5,923 nt of DNA from CAYVSF01 sp046482855 (GTDB taxonomy: Bacteria; Bacteroidota; Bacteroidia; Bacteroidales; UBA12077): positions 1 to 5,923 of the forward strand of contig JAWOEH010000117.1 in the NCBI GenBank assembly GCA_046482855.1, in the 5' to 3' direction. Position numbers and translations under genes: made by a program. The notes below the pieces were generated by a model. It saw only the letters and a program-made list of their open reading frames with translations. It was not told the DNA's origin and did not search any database. How positions within the stretch are numbered: the stretch's first letter is position 1; each line of letters starts with the position of its first letter. Of the stretch, positions 1-5,442 are shown piece by piece.

Positions 1-455
1 TGCCCTGCAGTGTTCTCAATAACAGCAATCACCCCGCTGGTTTTATCCAGCGCCTCATTCACGCTGTCGGCAATGGTTCGCAAACAAGTAGTTTCATCCA
101 CTTTATTCAAATGGCTTCCCGGATGAAAATTTAGCCTGTCGATACCCAGCTGTTGGCAACGTTGCATCTCATCGAGGAAAGCATTACGCGACTTCTGGAG
201 CTTCTCCTTCTCCGGATGGCCCAAATTTATCAAGTAGCTATCGTGGGGTAATATCTGACCGGATTTAAAGCCTGCGTCAGCACAATTAGCTTTAAACTGT
301 TCAATTTGCTCATCGGTAAGCGGTTTGGCATTCCATTGCCGTTGATTCTTGGTAAAAAGAGCAAAGGCTGTCGCACCAAGCTCCTTTGCGTTTAACGGTG
401 CATTTTGCACACCTCCTGCGGCACTCACATGCGCCCCAATAAATTTGTTTGGCAT
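1..455 (-). CDS. nfo: Deoxyribonuclease IV (AP endonuclease), 3' end beyond window
   Basis: Endonuclease IV cleaves the DNA backbone 5' of abasic sites in base excision repair; it is a cytoplasmic, zinc-dependent TIM-barrel enzyme. The visible 151 residues follow the E. coli Nfo sequence as I remember it almost block by block: IGAHVSAAGG at 6-15, ATAFALFTKNQRQW at 28-41, QILPHDSYLINLGHP at 67-81, DEMQRCQQLG at 95-104, NFHPGSHL at 109-116 and AVIENTAG at 144-151. Three of the nine metal ligands fall in this part: His71, His111 and Glu147, equivalent to E. coli His69, His109 and Glu145. The remaining ligands lie beyond the left edge, where the gene continues. The start is the only ATG that gives the conserved N-terminus. 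The gene lies 56 bases downstream of the glycosyltransferase on the same strand, so it could be co-transcribed, but it also has a candidate promoter of its own. Identification is secure. Confidence 0.97.
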   Translation of the reverse strand, partial: MPNKFIGAHVSAAGGVQNAPLNAKELGATAFALFTKNQRQWNAKPLTDEQIEQFKANCADAGFKSGQILPHDSYLINLGHPEKEKLQKSRNAFLDEMQRCQQLGIDRLNFHPGSHLNKVDETTCLRTIADSVNEALDKTSGVIAVIENTAG

Positions 456-491
456 AATACGTAATTTCAATGTTGTATTTTTGAAAAGGGA

Positions 492-499
492 CAAAATTA
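492..499 (-). promoter_or_regulatory. Candidate Bacteroidota -7 promoter element for nfo
   Basis: On the minus strand this reads TAATTTTG, an exact match to the TAnnTTTG -7 element known from Bacteroidota. It lies 36 bases upstream of the nfo start, in the short gap after the glycosyltransferase stop. No TTTG -33 element sits at the usual spacing of about 19 bases; the nearest TTTG is 24 bases away, inside the end of the upstream gene. The element is therefore only half supported. Confidence 0.35.
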
Positions 500-511
500 C
501 TGCAGCATTGT

Positions 512-1510
512 TTAGGCCACCAGCAAATAATCCTTGCCCTCGATGTAATCGCGCTCATGCAAAAAAGCTTGTATTTTTTCCCGGGCCTTCTGCAGTTTCA
601 TGTAAACCAAAATAAATAATGTACCGGGTTCGGGAAGATCTTCATAAAACAGAACAGGGCGCTCCAGCTGTCTGCTTTGTTTAATATCAATAAACGACTC
701 TACTGTAATACCCTCGGCTTCTAGTTTTTCAACACGTTTTCGCGAAATGCGACTTGCCCCCCAAACATAAATACGTTTGTGATGCTGGTATCTTCGTAAC
801 CAGTTGCTCAGGTAGTGACTCTTGATACGGAAGAAAGCCTCATCGCTGTATATTTGGTGTGTCCGCGTCAGACGGGTATCCGAATCATGCCAATACAGGA
901 GTTTTTCAGGCAGTTTGTCAACCCTTATCCCGGCTTCCATCCACCTAAGCCACATTTCGTAATCTTCGGGAAAATTCCCAGCCCTGTAGCTTCCTAATTT
1001 TTCGGCAAGATCTTTCCGCCACATAGCCGTTGGATTTACCAGAGGAAGCTCCACAAAACGGTTCAACCATATTTGTTCATAGGTAAGCAAGCTATTATTC
1101 CACTGCACAAAGCGGGCAAACCCATCGGTATTATTATGATGGGCAACATATTCCACCTGTGTTGCCACAGCCCCTGTTTCAGGATGTGCCTCCAGCCAGG
1201 CCAATTGTTTTTCTATCCGTTTGGGGTGAGCCCAATCGTCAGCATCCATTCGGGCAACGTAGACTCCCCGGGCTTCCTGCTCGCCCCGGTAAAAAGCATG
1301 TACCACACCCTGATTCTTCTCTGTCAATAACCGGAACCGGCGGTCTTTTGCTGCGTATTGTCGTGCAATTTTCTCGCCGCCATCGGTGCTGTTGTTATCA
1401 ACAAGCAAACACTCCCAATTGCTAAAGGTTTGTCCCATGACACTCCTGACAGCTCTTTCCAAGGTTGTGCCGGCCTGGTAAAAAGGTAATATGACAGAAA
1501 CTTTCGGCAT
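512..1510 (-). CDS. Family 2 glycosyltransferase with extra C-terminal nucleotide-binding-like domain
   Basis: This 332-residue protein should transfer a sugar from a nucleotide sugar to a cell-surface glycan or lipid acceptor; the exact substrate cannot be read. The GT-A domain spans about residues 3-215: VSVILPFYQAG at 4-14, the nucleotide-binding LLVDNNSTDGG at 35-45, the metal-binding DxD-type MDADDW at 88-93 and a catalytic-base-like PEDYEMWLRW at 181-190. Residues 245-332 form a second domain beginning KRIYVWGASRISRKRVEKL, which resembles a Rossmann-type strand-loop-helix and is not part of the usual GT-A fold. No membrane segment is visible, so it is probably cytoplasmic. I chose the start at 1510 because the protein family begins directly with MPKVSVILPFY; an upstream start at 1597 would add 29 residues without similarity and overlap the candidate promoter. 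nfo follows on the same strand after 56 bases. Confidence 0.93.
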   Translation of the reverse strand: MPKVSVILPFYQAGTTLERAVRSVMGQTFSNWECLLVDNNSTDGGEKIARQYAAKDRRFRLLTEKNQGVVHAFYRGEQEARGVYVARMDADDWAHPKRIEKQLAWLEAHPETGAVATQVEYVAHHNNTDGFARFVQWNNSLLTYEQIWLNRFVELPLVNPTAMWRKDLAEKLGSYRAGNFPEDYEMWLRWMEAGIRVDKLPEKLLYWHDSDTRLTRTHQIYSDEAFFRIKSHYLSNWLRRYQHHKRIYVWGASRISRKRVEKLEAEGITVESFIDIKQSRQLERPVLFYEDLPEPGTLFILVYMKLQKAREKIQAFLHERDYIEGKDYLLVA

Positions 1511-1525
1511 TCTTATAGTTTGTTG

Positions 1526-1533
1526 CAAAGATA
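1526..1533 (-). promoter_or_regulatory. Candidate Bacteroidota -7 promoter element for the glycosyltransferase gene
   Basis: The minus strand reads TATCTTTG, an exact TAnnTTTG match, 15 bases before the chosen ATG at 1510. Transcription would then start only about 10 bases before the coding sequence, giving a very short leader. No clear TTTG -33 box is found at about 19 bases upstream, only a pyrimidine-rich CTCTTTTTCC stretch. Its position also supports the start at 1510 rather than 1597. Confidence 0.4.
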
Positions 1534-1710
1534 AAAAAGGATAAGGGGAAAAAGAGCTGCAATAGCAAATACCAGGGAGATCTTTTGGTAAAAACATTCA
1601 ACGAAAAGAAGAAAAAAGCAACGTAGAGAAGTCCTGTTTTTATACAATAAAAAAACAACAGATATTTAAGTTAGTATTAATCAATAACCAACGCTCTATC
1701 TGTTCGTTAA

Positions 1711-1744
1711 AATTGCACAAAGGTTCCCTAACCTTTGTGCAATT
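1711..1744. repeat. Perfect 15-bp inverted repeat (hairpin or operator) in divergent intergenic region
   Basis: The arms AATTGCACAAAGGTT (1711-1725) and AACCTTTGTGCAATT (1730-1744) are exact reverse complements separated by CCCT. The repeat ends 17 bases before the ATG at 1762. There is no T-run on either side, and no gene reads into it from the left on the plus strand, so an intrinsic terminator is unlikely. It could be an operator for a dimeric regulator, or a stable hairpin in the leader of the downstream gene. The rest of 1511-1761 is AT-rich and shows no other gene. Confidence 0.85.
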
Positions 1745-1761
1745 ACTTGTTCGTCTGAATT

Positions 1762-1953
1762 ATGAAACAAAACCCAAATACACATGAGAGAATGATAAAA
1801 AAAGGTGCGGATCAGCTCATTGCCAAATGTAAAAAAATAGAGGCCGAGATGGATAAGGAAATGCCAGACCTGCAGAAACTACACCAGAAGTGTATCAAAT
1901 TAAAAAAAGAAGCGGAAAGACTGCGCATGCATGTTACTAAACACACCCCCTAG
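1762..1953 (+). CDS. Small basic, probably coiled-coil protein of unknown function
   Basis: I do not recognise this 63-residue protein. It is rich in Lys and Glu and lacks a signal peptide or membrane segment. From about residue 11 to 58 it looks like continuous helix, with Ile, Leu and Met spaced in a heptad-like way (ADQLIAKCKKIEAEM, then LQKLHQKCIKLKKEAERLRM), suggesting a short coiled coil or helical hairpin. Two cysteines, at about 23 and 44, occur in similar AKCKK and QKCIK settings. The start at 1762 is the first ATG after the perfect inverted repeat; a second ATG at 1792 would give a 53-residue version. It is transcribed in the same direction as the response regulator 93 bases downstream, but the gap makes an operon uncertain. 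It is short enough that chance cannot be excluded, although the non-random composition and the lack of a competing gene on either strand favour a real gene. Confidence 0.6.
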   Translation: MKQNPNTHERMIKKGADQLIAKCKKIEAEMDKEMPDLQKLHQKCIKLKKEAERLRMHVTKHTP

Positions 1954-2046
1954 CAATCAATACCTTACAGTAACATAATAATTCTATAAAATCAAACATG
2001 AAGAAAAAATAGCCGTATGTGTGGTCAGGACAACGAACTATTACAC

Positions 2047-2823
2047 ATGTCAAATAAAACGCTAAAAGCCATACTCATCGACGATGAAGAAGATGCACTT
2101 GAAGGATTAAAAGCTTTATTGCACAACTTCCTTGACACACCCATTCGTGTAATGGCAACGGCACAAGATCTTGACAAAGGTATCAAGCTTATAAGAAACC
2201 ACACTCCGGATGTGGTATTCTTAGATATTGACATGCCTGGAAAAAATGGATTGGCACTTTATGAAACGTTTCCCAAGCCCAATTTCAAAGTTATTTTCAC
2301 TACCGCATACCAGGAGTACGCCATAGATGCATTGCGTAAAAAAGCAGTAGACTATTTATTAAAACCTGTTGATTTCATTGAACTTAAAGAAGCCATTCAA
2401 AAAATAAGAGAGAATCAGCGTGAAGAACAACGCCTCCTGGCATTGGAGGATCAAATGTTACAAACCATCCCTCCCATTATGGCAGGGAAAAATATCATGT
2501 TTCCTGTTCAGGGAGGATTTGAGATATACAACACACAACACATTGAATACGTGGAGGCGGAACAAATGTATGCCAAGCTAACCCTATTTTCGGGCAGAAG
2601 CATTACGCTAAGTAAACCCCTAAAGGAAATAGAAGAACTACTACCGGACGACACCTTCTTAAGAACCCATAAATCTTTCCTGGTCAATGTTTTCTACATC
2701 CGAAAATACCGAAAATCACAAAAACATCTGGTGATTCTTCGCAGTGGAACCGAAATCCCGGTAGCTGTAAGAAATGTATCGGCGTTCTTGGATGCATTAC
2801 ATAAACGACTTCAAGCTAAATGA
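2047..2823 (+). CDS. LytTR-family response regulator (LytR/AlgR type)
   Basis: This 258-residue transcription regulator is phosphorylated by a partner histidine kinase and then binds DNA through a LytTR domain. The receiver domain covers about residues 7-125: acidic pocket DDEED at 12-16, phospho-acceptor Asp60 in VVFLDIDMPG, the switch Thr86 in IFTTAY and Lys106 in YLLKP. All key residues are present. A linker with EEQRLLALEDQ follows, then the LytTR domain at about 155-256, with IEYVEAEQMYAKL, LPDDTFLRTHKSFLVN and EIPVAVRN. Such regulators bind short direct repeats in promoters and often act on their own neighbours. I chose the start at 2047, close to the conserved KAILIDD strand; an in-frame ATG at 2017 would add only ten residues. 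The propeller sensor gene starts 10 bases after the stop, so the two are almost certainly co-transcribed. No clear promoter was found in 1954-2046. Confidence 0.95.
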   Translation: MSNKTLKAILIDDEEDALEGLKALLHNFLDTPIRVMATAQDLDKGIKLIRNHTPDVVFLDIDMPGKNGLALYETFPKPNFKVIFTTAYQEYAIDALRKKAVDYLLKPVDFIELKEAIQKIRENQREEQRLLALEDQMLQTIPPIMAGKNIMFPVQGGFEIYNTQHIEYVEAEQMYAKLTLFSGRSITLSKPLKEIEELLPDDTFLRTHKSFLVNVFYIRKYRKSQKHLVILRSGTEIPVAVRNVSAFLDALHKRLQAK

Positions 2824-2833
2824 TTTGTCCCAA

Positions 2834-4768
2834 ATGACACCTCCCTCTCCAGATACTCCCGCTCCCCTTCATGGTTCTTCTGTTACCCTGATACTCCTTT
2901 TTATCTTATTAAGCATCCTGCAATCCGTAGTGGAAAGCCTGGCTCAATCAGCTCCAGTACAAAAATTCACCGAAGAAAGTGGCCTGCCGGGCAACAGTGT
3001 GCGGGATATTATAAAAGATCAACAGGGAAATTTATGGATTGGAACCGATAATGGCCTTTCGAAATTCGATGGCACCCGGTTTACTAACTTCTATAAAGAT
3101 GACGGCCTTCCCGGCAACCGGGTTTGGGCATTAGCGGCTACGCCAGATTCGTCGATATATGTAGGCTGTTACCTTAAAGGACTATGTGTAGTAAAAGATG
3201 ACAACCTTATGCAAGTTCCAGGATACCCTGAAACGCATAACCTAAAATCGATACGGCAATTACATTACAGTCAGCGATTTAAAGCCCTGCTCATAGGCAC
3301 CGATCAAGGACTCTATATTCTCAAGAACAAGAAAACAAGACGAGTAGACACCCTTCTTTCGAACCCGCAGAAAACTTCCATCACATCAATAAGAGAAGAA
3401 GGCCCTTTACTATACTACTCGGTACACTCCAACAATATTGCAGGACTATTCAGCGTACAGCTGGACTCAACAACTCTGGCTCCCATTCAACATGAAAGGT
3501 TAACTACGCGAAAGAGTTTTGAGTCGGTGCGCGTAGACTCCATCCTTTATGACAGTTACTTTAATCAGCTGACGCTACTTGATGAGAAAACGTTTGCGCC
3601 TCTGGACACGCTCCATACTGATAAAGAAATGCTTATCTGGGATATGGCTCAGGACGAAAAAAAGAATCTGTGGCTTGCCGGTTTTGGTCATAATTACAAT
3701 AAGGGAAGCCTTAAGATAGTAAATACAAAACGTCAAACCGTCCGCCAGGCACCTTACCAGGTCTATACGAACTCCCTCAGTAGTCTGTACTATGATATGA
3801 AAAACCAGATTATGTGGGCAGGAAGCTCGGACAATGGGCTCTTTGCCGTGCAAGAGACACCTTTTTCAGTTTTTCAATCCGATAAGATCAAAGGAATACT
3901 GGACATCTCCCCTGTTAGTGCGGATTCACTCTACGTGCTCACTAAAGAAGGGTTGTTTTTAGTGACCGAAACCAATGCTGAACCACTTCTTTCTAAACAG
4001 GAACTGGGGCGGATTATAGGCAGATTACAGCAAAGGGAAAATTTAAGCAAACTGCCCCGGGAAAGTTGGGCAACCTATGTTTGGCATTCACATAGCTTCC
4101 AATTATCACATATTGCCAAAATTGAGGGTCACCAATTTCTGGCAACCAATTACGGCAGTATCTCTATCCGGCAACCCCATCGATATTTACCTCTGGGCTA
4201 TGACAGTTATTTACAAACCGAAAACGAGGTTTACTATGCAATGCCTTACAATCCGTTGATTCGAATCCCTTCACTTCGCACCCCTCGTTACTCTGAAATT
4301 GTACAAACCTCTTCAGACAATGTTCGTGACATTAAGAAGATGGTAAAACATGACCAGAGGGTTTACGCAGCCTCTTACTTCAATGGTGTATATGCGATAC
4401 AAAAAAATAGAGCTACCAATCTGAACAGCAAAAACAGCCAATTAGACGACAATATAACCGACCTGGTCATCGGCCCTGACAAAGATCTGTGGTGTATATC
4501 CAACGAAGGCCACCTTTTTCAGCTGGACATCTCGGATTCGCTCAAAATAAAAAAAACATGGAGTAGAAAAAATAACCTGCAAGGCAACCAATTTAAATGG
4601 TTAGTTTTTCAAGAAGACTATCTTTTCCTGGGTTCGAATAAAGGTCTTAATGTCATACCCATAAGCGAACTTTCAAAAAGCACTTTTCAAACCGTTTATT
4701 TCTATAATGCTCACAATAATTACTTTCCTCCGGACAGGCCCGGACCACCGTGCTTCGGGCAGCAGTAA
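2834..4768 (+). CDS. Exported two-component-regulator propeller sensor, truncated before its kinase part
   Basis: The protein begins with an uncleaved-looking N-terminus, a hydrophobic core (VTLILLFILLSILQSVV, residues 17-33) and a possible signal-peptidase site near SLAQS-AP, so the rest should lie in the periplasm. From about residue 45 onward it shows Reg_prop beta-propeller blades: GLPGNSVRDI and GNLWIGTDNGLSKFDG (50-80), GLPGNRVWAL (91-100), KNLWLAGFGH (about 277), MWAGSSDNGLFAV (about 327), KDLWCISNEGHLFQL (about 550) and YLFLGSNKGLNVIP (about 596). Bacteroidota relatives are usually near 1000 residues and continue with a Y_Y_Y domain, a transmembrane helix and a histidine kinase module that phosphorylates the LytTR partner. 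Here only residues 1-631 look native; the last 13 (PPDRPGPPCFGQQ) come from the unrelated sequence after the junction near 4726. The product cannot signal as it stands. The start at 2834 gives a normal signal peptide and a 10-base gap; starts at 2774 or 2792 would overlap the regulator gene. Confidence 0.88.
   Translation: MTPPSPDTPAPLHGSSVTLILLFILLSILQSVVESLAQSAPVQKFTEESGLPGNSVRDIIKDQQGNLWIGTDNGLSKFDGTRFTNFYKDDGLPGNRVWALAATPDSSIYVGCYLKGLCVVKDDNLMQVPGYPETHNLKSIRQLHYSQRFKALLIGTDQGLYILKNKKTRRVDTLLSNPQKTSITSIREEGPLLYYSVHSNNIAGLFSVQLDSTTLAPIQHERLTTRKSFESVRVDSILYDSYFNQLTLLDEKTFAPLDTLHTDKEMLIWDMAQDEKKNLWLAGFGHNYNKGSLKIVNTKRQTVRQAPYQVYTNSLSSLYYDMKNQIMWAGSSDNGLFAVQETPFSVFQSDKIKGILDISPVSADSLYVLTKEGLFLVTETNAEPLLSKQELGRIIGRLQQRENLSKLPRESWATYVWHSHSFQLSHIAKIEGHQFLATNYGSISIRQPHRYLPLGYDSYLQTENEVYYAMPYNPLIRIPSLRTPRYSEIVQTSSDNVRDIKKMVKHDQRVYAASYFNGVYAIQKNRATNLNSKNSQLDDNITDLVIGPDKDLWCISNEGHLFQLDISDSLKIKKTWSRKNNLQGNQFKWLVFQEDYLFLGSNKGLNVIPISELSKSTFQTVYFYNAHNNYFPPDRPGPPCFGQQ
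4715..4735. other. Breakpoint joining two unrelated, mid-gene sequences
   Basis: Up to about 4726 the frame of the propeller protein reads sensibly (TVYFYNAHNNYF). From about 4720-4730 a different frame reads as the middle of an SDR-type protein (SSGQARTTVLRAAVIIG). The SDR frame is closed by a TAA at 4717-4719, so the switch must lie in this short interval. Both genes are cut in mid-domain and base composition changes at the same place. No insertion-sequence end, long repeat or target duplication is visible. It may be an assembly chimera or a real recombination scar. Confidence 0.8.
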
Positions 4769-5277
4769 TAATCGGGGCCGGAGGAGCTGGTTTTGAAATC
4801 ATAAGATACCTGGTAGAGCGCCTTCCTTTGATGCTTTGCCCGCGCTGGATATATACCAGGTCCCAGCCTGTTGCGGTTGAAAACGTGCTTGACTACCTTA
4901 CCGGATGCCTGCAGAACCCGTCCACTGCAGGCGAAACATTTGACATAGGCGGCCCTGAGGTCCTCAATTACAGGGATCTGATGGAGATGTATGCCCGGGT
5001 TCGGGGTTTGAAGCGGTTTATTATCGGTGTTCCTTTTTTCTATAGCACGCTGTCTGCCTACTGGGTGGCGCTTATCTCGCCGGTGCCGGCGGGGATTGTA
5101 TTTCCCCTGGCAGAAGGGCTGAAAACTACCGCTGTCTGCCGGGAAAACAGGATCCGCGAGCTTGTGCCGCTTGAACTTATACCAATGGAGCAAGCCATCT
5201 GCAATGCCCTTGCAGAAGAAAAGCAAGGGCCCGGCAAACTGCTGTCACGCCAGTCCTGTTTTTTCTCGCGCGCATAA
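4720..5277 (+). pseudogene. C-terminal fragment of an NAD(P)-binding SDR/YbjT-like protein, N-terminus missing
   Basis: The frame opens after a TAA at 4717; the first possible start is GTG at 4750, which lies inside the conserved strand TVLRAAVIIG and is unlikely to be real. Counting from that GTG, the blocks GAGGAGFEIIRYLVERLP (9-26), PRWIYTRSQPVAVENVLDYL (31-50) and GETFDIGGPEVLNYRDLMEMY (61-81; only partly quoted positions matter) match the substrate-side half of atypical short-chain dehydrogenases related to NmrA and E. coli YbjT (COG0702). The N-terminal Rossmann half with the GxxGxxG nucleotide-binding loop, roughly 140 residues in relatives, is absent. The fragment therefore should not bind NAD(P). 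The C-terminus ends with EEKQGPGKLLSRQSCFFSRA, without the DUF2867 domain that follows in YbjT. G+C is clearly higher than in the genes to the left. The family assignment is fairly firm; the physiological substrate is unknown. Confidence 0.78.
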
Positions 5278-5297
5278 CGCAGATATTGGACTTCCAA

Positions 5298-5385
5298 GGA
5301 AACCCAAGGTCGGGATCGGTTTTTGAAGCGACATTGAGCGCTTGCGGTCAGGAGCAAAAAAACTGATCCCGACCGCAGGGTTTCC
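5298..5385. repeat. Imperfect long inverted repeat between convergent genes
   Basis: The left arm (5298-5324, GGAAACCC then GGTCGGGATC then GTTTTT) pairs with the right arm (5358-5385), the two differing only by short mismatches: AA against TGC and G against A. The loop is 33 bases. Inside the loop, GCGGTC at 5344-5349 can pair instead with GACCGC at 5371-5376, which belongs to the right arm, so two hairpins compete for the same bases. It lies between the ends of two convergent genes, where a two-way transcription barrier would be expected, but no clean T-run follows the long stem. Function is unproven. Confidence 0.7.
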
Positions 5386-5392
5386 TTCCTGC

Positions 5393-5412
5393 AAAAATAC
5401 CGCCGAGGCGGT
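5393..5412 (-). terminator. Probable rho-independent terminator of the nitroreductase gene
   Basis: On the minus strand the stem ACCGCC / GGCGGT (bases 5412-5407 with 5404-5399, closed by a very small loop, or as a 5-bp stem with a 4-base loop) is followed at once by ATTTTTGC. It lies about 30 bases beyond the nitroreductase stop, in the right orientation. The stem is short but GC-only at its core. On the plus strand a T5 run (5422-5426) is too far from the stem to be convincing. Confidence 0.55.
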
Positions 5413-5442
5413 GTAGATTGCTTTTTACGGTGCCATCAAAAT

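Noticed and set aside
1722..1737. Promoter -7 element inside the palindrome (TAACCTTTG at 1729-1737)
   Set aside because: It has three bases, not two, between TA and TTTG, and no -33 box is found at the expected distance, so it was not listed as a promoter.
1998..2012. Mini reading frame ATG AAG AAA AAA TAG before the response regulator
   Set aside because: Four codons in an A-rich leader arise easily by chance, and no hairpin or attenuator accompanies them.
4720..5226. Minus-strand 168-codon open frame across the SDR fragment
   Set aside because: It crosses the breakpoint, and the plus-strand frame has the conserved SDR blocks; the minus product has biased, motif-free composition.
2834..5277. 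A fused propeller-SDR protein as a novel architecture
   Set aside because: The two parts are in different frames, and the propeller frame ends at a TAA at 4766-4768, only 13 codons after the join.
5058..5357. Minus-strand 99-codon open frame over the SDR end and the inverted repeat
   Set aside because: It is antisense to the clearly homologous SDR frame and has no recognisable motif; high-G+C DNA often leaves such shadows.
5298..5385. Invertible (phase-variable) segment bounded by the inverted repeats
   Set aside because: The loop is only 33 bases, with no promoter or recombinase gene in the window, so inversion would have no evident effect.
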